Positions 26,507 through 35,579 of a stretch of 64,000 nt of DNA are shown in pieces. The DNA is from Pseudoalteromonas gelatinilytica (GTDB lineage Bacteria > Pseudomonadota > Gammaproteobacteria > Enterobacterales > Alteromonadaceae): assembly GCF_001641615.1 (NCBI RefSeq), contig NZ_LRRU01000011.1:1-64000 (forward strand), read 5' to 3'. The notes below the pieces were generated by a model. That model saw only the letters and a list, made by a program, of their open reading frames with translations. It was not told the DNA's origin and did not search any database. Numbering within the stretch: position 1 is the first letter of the stretch; each line of letters begins with the position of its first letter. A program made the translations under genes and the position numbers.

Positions 26507-27526
26507 TTAGCCTCTAATTCTAGAACGTAAATTCTCTAACGGTTTCTCAACACAATAATAAAATATCAATGAAAAAATAATTGTAAAAAAAGCTGTTAGT
26601 ATTAAAAGTAAAAGGGATGGCCTTACAGACTCCCCCCATAAAACATAACTAATAAATAAGCCAACAATCCAATGAAATAAATATATTGGATATGATATTC
26701 CACCTAGTAAAACATCAACCTTCTTTAAAGAACCTGTGACCTTTAAATCATTTAACTTTACAAACAAAAAAATCATAAGAATTAAATTCAAATACAAAAC
26801 AAAACCATGAGGATCGAAAAACAAATATAAAAAAGTTCCAGCATCAACAATCAAAATAAGAACTGGTGCTATAAACACATAAATTGAGACTGCTATAACT
26901 AACTTGTATGAAACTTTATTAGCCAAAAGGCTAAATTTATCATAATAATGATAAATAACTGCACCAATTGAAAAAGGCAATGATGCTGCAAACAAGGTGA
27001 AATATCTAAATTTAAACCCTAAAGAAAATACTAGACTATATAATAGAATAAGTAACGACATACCAAGCCATACACTCGAAAGGTGTTTATTTTTACTTAT
27101 CCCTATACCTATTAAAAAGTAAAAAAACAGCTCATTGCCCAGCGCCCATGCTGGAGGTACCAATCTAGAAGTAAAATCATGATTCATACCAATTAATACA
27201 AAGTTTAAGAACCACTCATTGGCGGATGATGGTAATACTAATGCAACATTAAATGAACTACTGACATCTTCACCCACATACAAAATTACAGCCACACTCA
27301 AAACTAAGGCAATCAGATATAGCGGATAAATTCTGACTATTCTATTGAGAAAAAACCTAAGAGTCATTTCAATCGAACCACTGTACTTCTTATTAACGAC
27401 CATAGTCATTAAATAACCACTTATGATAAAAAAGCCAAATACAGCATAGTGACCAAACCAGTATGGGTAAAACATATGGGTTACAACGACCATCAATGCG
27501 AGAAAAAACCTAAAAGTACCTAACAT
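26507..27526 (-). CDS. Acyltransferase 3 family membrane protein, locus A
   Basis: This 339-residue protein has about ten membrane helices. It has the acyltransferase_3 signatures: a histidine in the first helix (LMVVVTHMFYPYWFGH), FGFFIISGYLM, and a basic FFLNRIVRIYPLYLIAL. The C-terminus ends with a short basic tail after YYCVEKPLENLRSR. It likely O-acetylates the polysaccharide or its precursor. It sits 1 nt from the sulfotransferase gene and overlaps the putative polymerase gene by 7 bp. Confidence 0.85.
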   Translation of the reverse strand: MLGTFRFFLALMVVVTHMFYPYWFGHYAVFGFFIISGYLMTMVVNKKYSGSIEMTLRFFLNRIVRIYPLYLIALVLSVAVILYVGEDVSSSFNVALVLPSSANEWFLNFVLIGMNHDFTSRLVPPAWALGNELFFYFLIGIGISKNKHLSSVWLGMSLLILLYSLVFSLGFKFRYFTLFAASLPFSIGAVIYHYYDKFSLLANKVSYKLVIAVSIYVFIAPVLILIVDAGTFLYLFFDPHGFVLYLNLILMIFLFVKLNDLKVTGSLKKVDVLLGGISYPIYLFHWIVGLFISYVLWGESVRPSLLLLILTAFFTIIFSLIFYYCVEKPLENLRSRIRG

Positions 27527-28527
27527 AATTTACCTAACTTTGGTTTTGAAACATATTTGTGTAAATAAAAATACAAAGGAAATATAGAGGCAATATGCCT
27601 TAAATAAGAACCTAGGTCAGGCTCAAATAATGGATAAACCATCATATTAACTAAAACCGCTGCACCTAATGAAGAACCTCTCCTGTACGCGCAAATAGAA
27701 ATATAAAAAATATAAAAAACGTAAGCTTGCAGAAAAAACTCTTTCAATGTAAAAGAATAAATCAAGGACAGATTCAACCTTAACATTGCATTGAAATAGT
27801 TTAGGATAATATTAAACCAACTATCATTATCAAAAGGGTTAGCAAAAACCGTTCTCCTGATATTGTCATCGTTTAAATATCCATAATCGCGCCTTGATAA
27901 CAGCCCTGAAATAAAGTCAAATATTTTCTCATCAAAGAACAAAAAAAACAAAAGAACAGAAATAAAACCAAAAATAACAACAAGCCATTTTAAAACAACA
28001 CTTTTCAGAGAGAAGAGATAAAGCGAAATAGCAAGTGGTATGTAATAAATCCGAAAAATCGCTGCGTATACAAAAACAATTAGTGACGCTTTTTTAATTT
28101 TCCCCTTATTTAAGGAACCAACACAAAAAATCATAAACAAAGTTATGAACATTTCTTTACTTGGCTTCCCTAAATTCATGAAAAGGGCAGGAGAGAAACA
28201 GAAAAGTAAAATAAGAAAGTCTCCGTTTTTAACAGCAAGCTTTTCTTTAAATGTAAATAGTATAACAATATAGCCAACAATAATTGCTAAGGTAGTTGGT
28301 GCAATACCTAGGTACTGAAAGAAGTTATAAATTTTCAGTGAAACTAGAAAGTTGTAATCAACCTCCCCTCCACTCCCCTCAAGCAGGTTATTCATCATTG
28401 CAGCGTGCTCACCTTGGTTTATTAACATATTACTAGAACCTGTTAATATAACTAAAGTATACAAAGCCAGAACAAAAAGTAGTTGATAGTGTTTATTAAA
28501 TTGATAACTTAGGCTTTTTGAGTTCAT
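27520..28527 (-). CDS. Polytopic membrane protein, putative Wzy/EpsG-like polymerase
   Basis: This 335-residue protein has about nine hydrophobic segments and short loops. A conserved-looking FSPALFMNLGKPSKEMFITLF and a late SYLRHIASIFPLYFYL resemble the periplasmic-loop regions of EpsG/Wzy polymerases. No other polymerase candidate exists in locus A, which otherwise has Wzx, Wza and Wzc, so it is the best candidate Wzy. Sequence conservation in this class is too weak for certainty. It overlaps the next upstream gene by 4 bp (ATGA). Confidence 0.6.
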   Translation of the reverse strand: MNSKSLSYQFNKHYQLLFVLALYTLVILTGSSNMLINQGEHAAMMNNLLEGSGGEVDYNFLVSLKIYNFFQYLGIAPTTLAIIVGYIVILFTFKEKLAVKNGDFLILLFCFSPALFMNLGKPSKEMFITLFMIFCVGSLNKGKIKKASLIVFVYAAIFRIYYIPLAISLYLFSLKSVVLKWLVVIFGFISVLLFFLFFDEKIFDFISGLLSRRDYGYLNDDNIRRTVFANPFDNDSWFNIILNYFNAMLRLNLSLIYSFTLKEFFLQAYVFYIFYISICAYRRGSSLGAAVLVNMMVYPLFEPDLGSYLRHIASIFPLYFYLHKYVSKPKLGKLC

Positions 28528-29723
28528 GTAAGTCGCTTTATTATATTATTCGCTATGTCGTTAGTCATTTGATATGGTTTATGGTAATCACAAGTAATTA
28601 AATAACTATCTAGATATATGGCGAGTAGTTCATCTGTAGCCTTTTCATAAAAGCTATTACCTAAAAAAACAACATCTTTGCCATTTATACGACTCTCTAA
28701 GCCGACCGTAGAATTTATTGTAACAACTTTAGAGCATAAATTAATTAACTGCGGAACAAGCATGTTAGAAATAAATATTTGCTTTGGATATTGCTGTTTC
28801 AAGCTAATTAAATGCCGCCTTACTAGCGAAGGGTTTCCTTCGGCAGGGTGCTCTCTCACGACAAGTAGCGTATTTTCAGCAAGTGCAAGCTCTAACGCCT
28901 CGTCAATTGCTGCAATAATAGAGCCTTTATTATAATTAACTAAAACTTGCTGATCAGTAGAGACTTGAAGTGGAAAAAAAATAAAATCTGAATCAGGTAA
29001 CTTGTCATACTCAATATGAATATTTGCCTGTGTATTTTTATCCAAGGCGAATTTAATGCGCCTGTCACCATATGTATTAGTCAAACGCTGTAAATATGAA
29101 TCTACTACAAAGGCTAACTTTTTAAGTTTTAATTTAAAATTAGAACTCGCTGCCTGAGGAATTTTCTTCTGTTCCTCTTTGAGTTTTGCAAATTTAGCGA
29201 ATACAGCATTTATATCTAAATATTTAGGTCTATAATTTAGCAACAAGCTAGGATCGCGGTAGATTGAAGATAAACAATCAGTTCCTTCAGGGTCGAAAAA
29301 CGTATACCCTGGAAAATTTGAGTAATTTATATACAACCTTTTGATATTATTTTTAATTGCAAAATTAGTGGCTGCAATATGATGCACATGCCTCCCACTA
29401 GGGATCATTAAATAAACCGTCTCATCTTTATGTTTATCAAAGTACTCTGCTAATTTGTGACTGGTCGCTTGATAAGCCTTTTTAGCCTCCGTGTGAGTCA
29501 ATCGATTTGATAATACATTAAATGATTTAGTGATATCCGGCACTTCAACATTAGAACAAGCCGTACCCCATTTGGGTAGCAAATGAACCCCTTTATGCTT
29601 TTTTAAGTTAAGGTAGGTAATAAAGTTCAGATGAAACACATCTATTTCACCCTCAAAGAAGCTATAAAAATCTTTTAGGAACGTTGTATCTTCTAAAGTT
29701 GAAGCAAGCCAGAGAATCTTCAT
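28524..29723 (-). CDS. Capsule_synth (KpsS/KpsC-like) glycosyltransferase
   Basis: This 399-residue protein is related to the capsule polysaccharide biosynthesis family that includes the Kdo transferases KpsC and KpsS. Telltale segments are FIFFPLQVSTDQQVL, LLVVREHPAEGNPS and VVTINSTVGLESRINGKDVVFLG. With the adjacent CMP-Kdo genes this suggests Kdo transfer. The locus, however, has a Wza/Wzc exporter rather than the KpsMT ABC system those enzymes usually serve. Kdo might therefore be a repeat-unit sugar, which is inference. It starts 2 nt after cysN. Confidence 0.7.
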   Translation of the reverse strand: MKILWLASTLEDTTFLKDFYSFFEGEIDVFHLNFITYLNLKKHKGVHLLPKWGTACSNVEVPDITKSFNVLSNRLTHTEAKKAYQATSHKLAEYFDKHKDETVYLMIPSGRHVHHIAATNFAIKNNIKRLYINYSNFPGYTFFDPEGTDCLSSIYRDPSLLLNYRPKYLDINAVFAKFAKLKEEQKKIPQAASSNFKLKLKKLAFVVDSYLQRLTNTYGDRRIKFALDKNTQANIHIEYDKLPDSDFIFFPLQVSTDQQVLVNYNKGSIIAAIDEALELALAENTLLVVREHPAEGNPSLVRRHLISLKQQYPKQIFISNMLVPQLINLCSKVVTINSTVGLESRINGKDVVFLGNSFYEKATDELLAIYLDSYLITCDYHKPYQMTNDIANNIIKRLT

Positions 29724-29725
29724 TC

Positions 29726-31156
29726 TTATACCTCTTTACAACACCATTCTGGGAAATTATCACGAATATAACGATTCAAGGCAATTTCAGCGTCTGTATA
29801 AATACGAGGTTCAGTGTTTAAGGTTTGAGTTTCGGCGGTTGTATTTGTAATCATACCAGCACCGACAGTGACATTGGTTAAGCGGTCAATGATGATGAAT
29901 GAGCCCGTACCTACCACTTGTTTATATTGGTCAATTACCACTGGCGCTGATGTTTCGATACTACTATTTGCAATTTCATTTAATTGCAATTCGCTAGCAT
30001 CAATTTGCTCTAGGGTGTTTACATCAATACGGTGGTTAATATTGCTAATTTTACCGAAAGTGTTTTTAGTACCAATTTTAAGCTCATACTCTTTACCTGG
30101 TTGCATAGCGGCATCGGCCATCCACACAATCGTTGCAGCAAAGTTTGAGGTAGTCGTCGGTAGTTGCTTTTGGTCTGTGCTTGACTTAACAATCACATCA
30201 CCACGCGAAATATCAATTTCGTCTTTTAAAGTAAGTGTTATTGCTTGACCAGCAAAGGCTGTTGGTAAATCACCATCGGCAGTAACAATACGCTCAACTG
30301 ACGATGTTTTACCTGATGGAAACGCCGTAATTTGGTCACCCACATTAATAATGCCGCTGGCAATAGTGCCGCAAAAGCCGCGGAAATCTAAATTAGGGCG
30401 GTTCACATACTGTACAGGCAGGCGGAAGGTATCTAGATTTTTATCGTCACTAATGGTTACTGTATCAAGTAACTGCATTAATGTGGCACCTGGGTACCAA
30501 TCTAAGTTGTTACCTTTATCAACAACGTTATCGCCTTTTAGCGCCGAGATTGGTACAAAGCGCACATCAGGAATATCTAATTGCTCAGCAAAGGCTTTAT
30601 AGTCCGCTTTAATTTGGCGGTAAACATCTTGGCTATAATCAACTAAATCCATTTTATTAATAGCGACAATAACATGCTTAAGGCCAAGTAGTGATGCAAT
30701 ATAGCTGTGGCGCTTAGTTTGGGTTTGTACACCTTTACGGGCATCAATCATTACAATAGCAAGGTCGCAGTTTGATGCACCGGTTGCCATATTACGTGTG
30801 TATTGCTCGTGTCCTGGGCAATCAGCAATAATAAACTTGCGCTTTTCGGTTGCAAAATAACGGTAAGCTACGTCAATGGTAATGCCTTGCTCACGTTCTG
30901 ACTGAAGGCCATCTACCAGTAAGGCTAAATCGAACTCTTCATCTGTGGTATTGAATTTTTTTGAATCGTTTTTGATTGCCGCCATGTGATCTTCAAAAAT
31001 TAATTTTGAATCATGTAATAAACGGCCAATTAATGTTGATTTACCATCATCAACATTACCACAAGTTAAAAAGCGCAGTAGATCTTTGTTTTCGTGTTGT
31101 TTTAAATAACCTTCGATATCTGTTTCAAGAAGGTTTGGGGTAATTTGTTCAGTCAT
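29726..31156 (-). CDS. cysN: Sulfate adenylyltransferase subunit 1, CysN GTPase
   Basis: It couples GTP hydrolysis to APS formation by CysD. It is 476 residues with EF-Tu-like motifs: G1 GNVDDGKSTLIGRLLHDSK, G3 DCPGHEQYTRNMATG, G4 INKMDLVDY and G5 near PISALKGDNV. The protein ends soon after the beta-barrel domains, so no CysC kinase is fused. It is separated from cysD by a bS23-like gene. The locus therefore contains its own ATP sulfurylase, supporting PAPS production for capsule sulfation. Confidence 0.97.
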   Translation of the reverse strand: MTEQITPNLLETDIEGYLKQHENKDLLRFLTCGNVDDGKSTLIGRLLHDSKLIFEDHMAAIKNDSKKFNTTDEEFDLALLVDGLQSEREQGITIDVAYRYFATEKRKFIIADCPGHEQYTRNMATGASNCDLAIVMIDARKGVQTQTKRHSYIASLLGLKHVIVAINKMDLVDYSQDVYRQIKADYKAFAEQLDIPDVRFVPISALKGDNVVDKGNNLDWYPGATLMQLLDTVTISDDKNLDTFRLPVQYVNRPNLDFRGFCGTIASGIINVGDQITAFPSGKTSSVERIVTADGDLPTAFAGQAITLTLKDEIDISRGDVIVKSSTDQKQLPTTTSNFAATIVWMADAAMQPGKEYELKIGTKNTFGKISNINHRIDVNTLEQIDASELQLNEIANSSIETSAPVVIDQYKQVVGTGSFIIIDRLTNVTVGAGMITNTTAETQTLNTEPRIYTDAEIALNRYIRDNFPEWCCKEV

Positions 31157-31203
31157 TTTCCATCCTTACTTAAGCTATAAGCTATAAGCCATAAGCTTGA
31201 AGT

Positions 31204-31548
31204 CTAAATACTTTCTATAGAGTTTTTCAGGCCACAAAGCATTGCCTGTAACTCTTTTGTTTCTGCAACCCATATAGACCCTATATCGTTAGATAAATAT
31301 CCTATCTCTATTCCGATATAAATTTGAGTCCGAGCTTCTGAAAGCGATGAGCGAGCAATATCTAAAAATCGACGTTTTTCTTTATTACTATCTCTGCTCA
31401 TCCCTTCCGCGATGTTACTAGGTACTGATAAGCCAGCTCTAGTTAGCTGATCTCGAAAGCCGTAATCCCGTAAATCAGTTGTTCCTTTATAAATATTCGA
31501 AGACAACCTTGCCGAACGCTTCCAAACTTCTAAATTTTCAAAATTCAT
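31204..31548 (-). CDS. bS23-type four-helix-bundle protein, copy 3
   Basis: This 114-residue paralogue lies between cysD and cysN on the same strand (FENLEVWKRSARLSSNIYK, RDQLTRAGLSVPSNIAEG, SLSEARTQIYIGIEIGY). AAGGAA precedes the ATG at 31548. It splits the normally contiguous cysDN pair with only short flanks (47 nt to cysN, 74 nt to cysD) that themselves contain AAGCTATAAGC-type low-complexity sequence. This looks like an insertion into an existing operon. Function is unknown. Confidence 0.9.
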   Translation of the reverse strand: MNFENLEVWKRSARLSSNIYKGTTDLRDYGFRDQLTRAGLSVPSNIAEGMSRDSNKEKRRFLDIARSSLSEARTQIYIGIEIGYLSNDIGSIWVAETKELQAMLCGLKNSIESI

Positions 31549-31622
31549 AACAATTCCTTGTTGTATCTATTTAGTAAAGTCTTTAATCCACTTAAGACTT
31601 ACAGCTTAGAGCATACGGCTTT

Positions 31623-32537
31623 TTAAAAGTAACCTTCCATTTTCTTTTTCTCCATTGAGCCTGATGAATCGTGATCGATTACACGGCCTTGGCGCTCTGA
31701 TGTTTTGGTTAGTAACATTTCTTGAATGATTTCTGGTAGCGTTGTGGCGTTAGATTCAACTGCACCTGTTAATGGGTAGCAGCCTAGGGTTCTAAAGCGT
31801 ACCATTTTCTTCATTGGTACTTCGCCTTCTTCAAGTGGCATACGTTCGTCATCAACCATAATTAATGTACCGTCACGCTCAACTACCGGGCGCTCTGCTG
31901 CTAGGTAAAGCGGTACTATGTCGATGTTTTCTAGGTAGATGTATTGCCAAATATCTAGCTCAGTCCAGTTACTCAGTGGGAATACACGAATGCTTTCGCC
32001 TTTGTTTACTTTGCCGTTAAATGTATTCCATAACTCAGGGCGCTGGTTTTTAGGGTCCCAACGGTGGTTTTTATCGCGGAATGAATAAACACGCTCTTTA
32101 GCTCGTGATTTTTCTTCATCGCGGCGTGCACCACCAAATGCCGCGTCAAACTGGTACTTATCTAATGCTTGTTTTAAGCCCTGAGTTTTCATAATGTCGG
32201 TATGCTTTGCACTACCGTGAGTAAATGGGCCAACGCCAGCATCTACGCCCTCTTGGTTAATATGTACTAATAGATCAAAACCCAGCTTTTCGGCCATTTT
32301 GTCGCGAAACTCGATCATTTCTTTAAATTTCCATGTTGTATCAACATGCATTAAAGGAAATGGTGGTTTAGCAGGGTAAAACGCTTTCATTGTTAAGTGC
32401 AGCATTACCGCAGAGTCTTTGCCGACAGAGTAAAGCATTACTGGGTTATCAAATTCGGCAGCAACTTCACGAATAATGTGAATAGATTCAGCTTCTAGTT
32501 GCTTTAGGTGAGTCATGCGGGCTTGGGAGATTTCCAT
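31623..32537 (-). CDS. cysD: Sulfate adenylyltransferase subunit 2, CysD
   Basis: This is the catalytic N-type ATP pyrophosphatase subunit of ATP sulfurylase, making APS from ATP and sulfate. It is about 304 residues. The PP-loop is [13 protein letters not shown], followed by [46 protein letters not shown] and a C-terminal [16 protein letters not shown]. The ATG at 32537 ([10 protein letters not shown]) is chosen because GGAG precedes it and the 19 residues upstream do not resemble CysD. Confidence 0.97.
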   Translation of the reverse strand: MEISQARMTHLKQLEAESIHIIREVAAEFDNPVMLYSVGKDSAVMLHLTMKAFYPAKPPFPLMHVDTTWKFKEMIEFRDKMAEKLGFDLLVHINQEGVDAGVGPFTHGSAKHTDIMKTQGLKQALDKYQFDAAFGGARRDEEKSRAKERVYSFRDKNHRWDPKNQRPELWNTFNGKVNKGESIRVFPLSNWTELDIWQYIYLENIDIVPLYLAAERPVVERDGTLIMVDDERMPLEEGEVPMKKMVRFRTLGCYPLTGAVESNATTLPEIIQEMLLTKTSERQGRVIDHDSSGSMEKKKMEGYF

Positions 32538-32589
32538 TTTTACTCCATGAAAGTATGCTAGGTTTCGAAAGAAAGAAGCCGTAGGAGAA

Positions 32590-32822
32590 GTCAAAAGTTA
32601 GATATCAGAGGTTAGACAAGAGATATCAAGTGAAAGATATCAGAGGTTAGATATCAAGTTTCAGATATCAGTTTTAGATATCAGATGTCTGTTTTCGGAT
32701 ATCGGTGCTTTGATTTCAGAAGTTAACTTCAATCACCGAGATTATTTAAAATTTTTATTCAATTCTAGGTTCTAGGTTCTAGGTTCTAGGTTCTAGGTTC
32801 TAGGTTCTAGGTTCTAGGTTCT
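32590..32822. repeat. Irregular GATATCAGA repeat followed by heptamer array TTCTAGG
   Basis: 32590-32720 is degenerate TTAGATATCAGAGG-type sequence. 32763-32822 is a perfect TTCTAGG array of about 8.5 copies, the same heptamer as the large array at 36863-37132. Together they fill the wzc-cysD gap. No gene is seen. Confidence 0.9.
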
Positions 32823-32877
32823 TCAACGCGCTTGTCGTGGTGACAATTAAGTCAACTAGAACCTAGAACGTCTTTAA

Positions 32878-35118
32878 TTACTTATCAGATTTATATTCGT
32901 AATTGTAGTAACCGTAGTAACCGTATGCATTGCTTGCTTTACGTACTACCCCATTAAATACTACACCTTTTACGTCTATACCGTTTTGCTCAAAGCGGTT
33001 ACGAGTAAGCTCAATTTCACGTAAATGGTTTTGGCCAAAGCGCGTAACTAATAATGTACTACCAGCATGAGCGCTTACAATTGCTGGGTCGGTTACCGCT
33101 AAAATAGGTGGCGTATCAACAATAATAATGTCGTACTTACCACTTACCTCATCAACCATCTTACTAAAGTTGCTATGCATTAATAGCTCAGATGGGTTTG
33201 GCGGTATTTGACCACGAGTAATTACATCTAGCCCTTCAACTTGTGACTTTTTAGTCACATGTTCAAGATTTAAACGGCCCGATAATAAATCACTTAAGCC
33301 GTCGTCCCACTTCATACCGAACTGAGTTTGTAAGTAACCTTTACGCATATCGGCATCGATTATCAGCACCTTTTTACCGCTTTGTGCGAGCACAGTTGCT
33401 AGGTTTACTGAGATAAACGATTTACCCACACCAGGACTTGGGCCAGATATAGCAATAATGTTATTTTTGGCCTCCATCATTGCAAAATGTAAACTGGTGC
33501 GCAGGCTACGTAGTGCTTCTACCGACAAATCTGCTGGGTTATCTACCGCAAGGATTGACTTAGGCTTATCTTTAACTTTGCGCGCACGGTTAAAGCCCGT
33601 TAGCTTATCTTGAAAATCTGAATACGGGACCGATGCATATACAGGCAAACCAATACTCTCTATTTCACTTGGGTCTTCAACGCCACGGTGCATTGCTTTT
33701 TGAATTAGCACAATGGCAACTGCTAAAAAGCCACCAAGTAAAGTAGCGACAACAGCAATTATGGCTTTTTTAGGTTTAACAGGCTCGGTGGTATCTACCG
33801 CTGCTACATCTACCACACGTACATTACCCACAGTACCGGCACGTACAATATCAAGCTCTTGCGTTTTACCAAGTAGTAAGGTGTAAATTTGGTTGCTTAC
33901 TTCTACATCTCGTTTTAAACGCAATAGTTCTTGCTGTGTTTCTGGCAAGTTACCAACTTCGCCAACCAGTTTTTGCTTTTGTTTTTCTACCGCTTCAATT
34001 TGCTCAAGCACACCTTGGTAAGTTGGGTGGCTTTCTTTAAATTTACGGCTTAGCTCTAAACGCTTAAGCTCTAACTCTTGTAATTTAGTTTCAAGCTCGA
34101 CTACTTGCTCAAGTACGCCTTGGGTTTCTAAGCTGATGTTGATTGATTGACGTTTTATTTGATAATCGTTAAAACGCTCTTCAGCATATTCAAGTTGCTT
34201 TTTAACTTCTGGTAGCTGAACCTCTAAAAACTCAAGTGACTTTTGTGCTTCGGCACTATTACGCTCTACATTACGGCGTACATAAATTTGCGCTACTTTA
34301 TCAAGTACCTTTTCAGCATGAGCTGAGCTTTTGTTATCATACGACATTGCAATAATGCCAGAATCTTTACCTTTTTCGCTGGCGCTAATCTCTTGCTGAA
34401 GCTCAACAATAGCTCTATATCGATTCTTTTTAATAAGAACAAATTCCGTACCTGGGCGTGCATTTAAATCGCGTAAAGTTAACTCATAAAAGCCAGCACT
34501 TTCATCTTTACCAACCACACCATTTAATACCGAATCGCCATTTGGATTAAAAAGCTCAAAGGTGTTACCTTCACCAACGACTAATTCAAACTCTTCACCT
34601 TCAAATGCTTTAGGTACATTGAATCTGAAAATGTTAATACTCTCGCCGCCCCACGCATAGCTACTTAGCCCTAAAAGTGGTTCAGCTATGTCACCTTTAG
34701 ATTCAGCCGCAAAACTGCGATAAACTTTACCGCCAATAACAGGGAATAATTTAGGCTCTGCAATTATATCAAGCTTAAGTGTGTCGACTGCTTCACCAAT
34801 CACAGAACGTGACTTTAACAGCTCGATTTCGGTTACAGCGGCACTGCTACTTTCGAACATACCTGCCATATCATCAAGGCCAGGTACAGACGGGCTACTC
34901 TCTTCAACTTGTACAAGTGCTGTTGCTTTATAAATTGGCGTACTTAATACCGCAACCGCCACACCAATAAAAGCAAATACAGCTGTTACTAAAACGATGA
35001 ACCATTTACGGTCGAGTAATGCGCCTAGTAATGCGAGTAAGTCTATTTCTTGCGATTGCGATTCTTGACTTCTATTTTGATTTTTACTTGCTGCTAATGC
35101 AGTGGGCTGAGCATTCAT
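32878..35118 (-). CDS. wzc: Wzc-type polysaccharide co-polymerase and tyrosine autokinase
   Basis: This inner membrane BY-kinase controls chain length and capsule export. It is 746 residues. The N-terminal Wzz domain follows a first helix (WFIVLVTAVFAFIGVAVAVL), then come a long periplasmic coiled-coil region and a second helix (KAIIAVVATLLGGFLAVAIV). The cytosolic kinase has Walker A GPSPGVGKSF, Walker A' VLIIDADMRKG and Walker B IIIVDTPPILAV. The C-terminal tyrosine cluster AYGYYGYYNYEY is the autophosphorylation tail. Wzb, its phosphatase, is encoded 14 nt upstream. Confidence 0.95.
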   Translation of the reverse strand: MNAQPTALAASKNQNRSQESQSQEIDLLALLGALLDRKWFIVLVTAVFAFIGVAVAVLSTPIYKATALVQVEESSPSVPGLDDMAGMFESSSAAVTEIELLKSRSVIGEAVDTLKLDIIAEPKLFPVIGGKVYRSFAAESKGDIAEPLLGLSSYAWGGESINIFRFNVPKAFEGEEFELVVGEGNTFELFNPNGDSVLNGVVGKDESAGFYELTLRDLNARPGTEFVLIKKNRYRAIVELQQEISASEKGKDSGIIAMSYDNKSSAHAEKVLDKVAQIYVRRNVERNSAEAQKSLEFLEVQLPEVKKQLEYAEERFNDYQIKRQSINISLETQGVLEQVVELETKLQELELKRLELSRKFKESHPTYQGVLEQIEAVEKQKQKLVGEVGNLPETQQELLRLKRDVEVSNQIYTLLLGKTQELDIVRAGTVGNVRVVDVAAVDTTEPVKPKKAIIAVVATLLGGFLAVAIVLIQKAMHRGVEDPSEIESIGLPVYASVPYSDFQDKLTGFNRARKVKDKPKSILAVDNPADLSVEALRSLRTSLHFAMMEAKNNIIAISGPSPGVGKSFISVNLATVLAQSGKKVLIIDADMRKGYLQTQFGMKWDDGLSDLLSGRLNLEHVTKKSQVEGLDVITRGQIPPNPSELLMHSNFSKMVDEVSGKYDIIIVDTPPILAVTDPAIVSAHAGSTLLVTRFGQNHLREIELTRNRFEQNGIDVKGVVFNGVVRKASNAYGYYGYYNYEYKSDK

Positions 35119-35132
35119 CTACTACCCTTTCC

Positions 35133-35567
35133 TTATAAATACTTTTGCCAAGCGCTACATGCGCTATCGATTAATGCGTAAACGTGCTCAAAAGCCTCTT
35201 GGCTTTGACGGTATGGGTCGGGTATTTCTTTATCACCAACCCATTTACCTAGCAAAAATGTTTTACCACGCGCTTGCGGGTAGCGAGCACACAAGTCGTT
35301 TAAATGACGTTGTTCCATCACTAAAATAACGCTGTGCTGTGCAACAAGGGCAGAGGTGATTTGCCTGCCCTGATGCTCACTCATATCAATACCATGATGC
35401 GTTGCGATTTGCTGCGCTTGTGCATCTGCGTGCTTGCCTTCAAGGGCCGTTAAGCCTGCGGAAGTCACACTTACATTTTTATCTTTTAGTTTACTTTTTA
35501 GTACATATTCCGCGGTTGGGCTTCGGCAGATGTTACCAGCGCAAACAACTAAAACAGAATCAAACAT
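35133..35567 (-). CDS. wzb: Wzb-type low molecular weight protein tyrosine phosphatase
   Basis: It dephosphorylates the Wzc tyrosine tail so that polymerisation can cycle. It is 144 residues with the P-loop VCAGNICRSP (Cys9 and Arg15 as nucleophile and phosphate ligand) and the general acid in DPYRQS near residue 118. It lies between wza and wzc with 12-14 nt gaps, the classical wza-wzb-wzc arrangement. Confidence 0.95.
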   Translation of the reverse strand: MFDSVLVVCAGNICRSPTAEYVLKSKLKDKNVSVTSAGLTALEGKHADAQAQQIATHHGIDMSEHQGRQITSALVAQHSVILVMEQRHLNDLCARYPQARGKTFLLGKWVGDKEIPDPYRQSQEAFEHVYALIDSACSAWQKYL

Positions 35568-35579
35568 CTAAATTAACCC

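Noticed and set aside
29726-31156. CysN/CysC fusion as in many bacteria
   Set aside because: The protein ends at 476 residues with no APS kinase domain. cysC is a separate gene at 15439-16038.
10303-31548. bS23-like proteins as Avd accessory factors of a diversity-generating retroelement
   Set aside because: Avd shares the four-helix-bundle family, but no reverse transcriptase or template/variable repeat pair is visible in the window.
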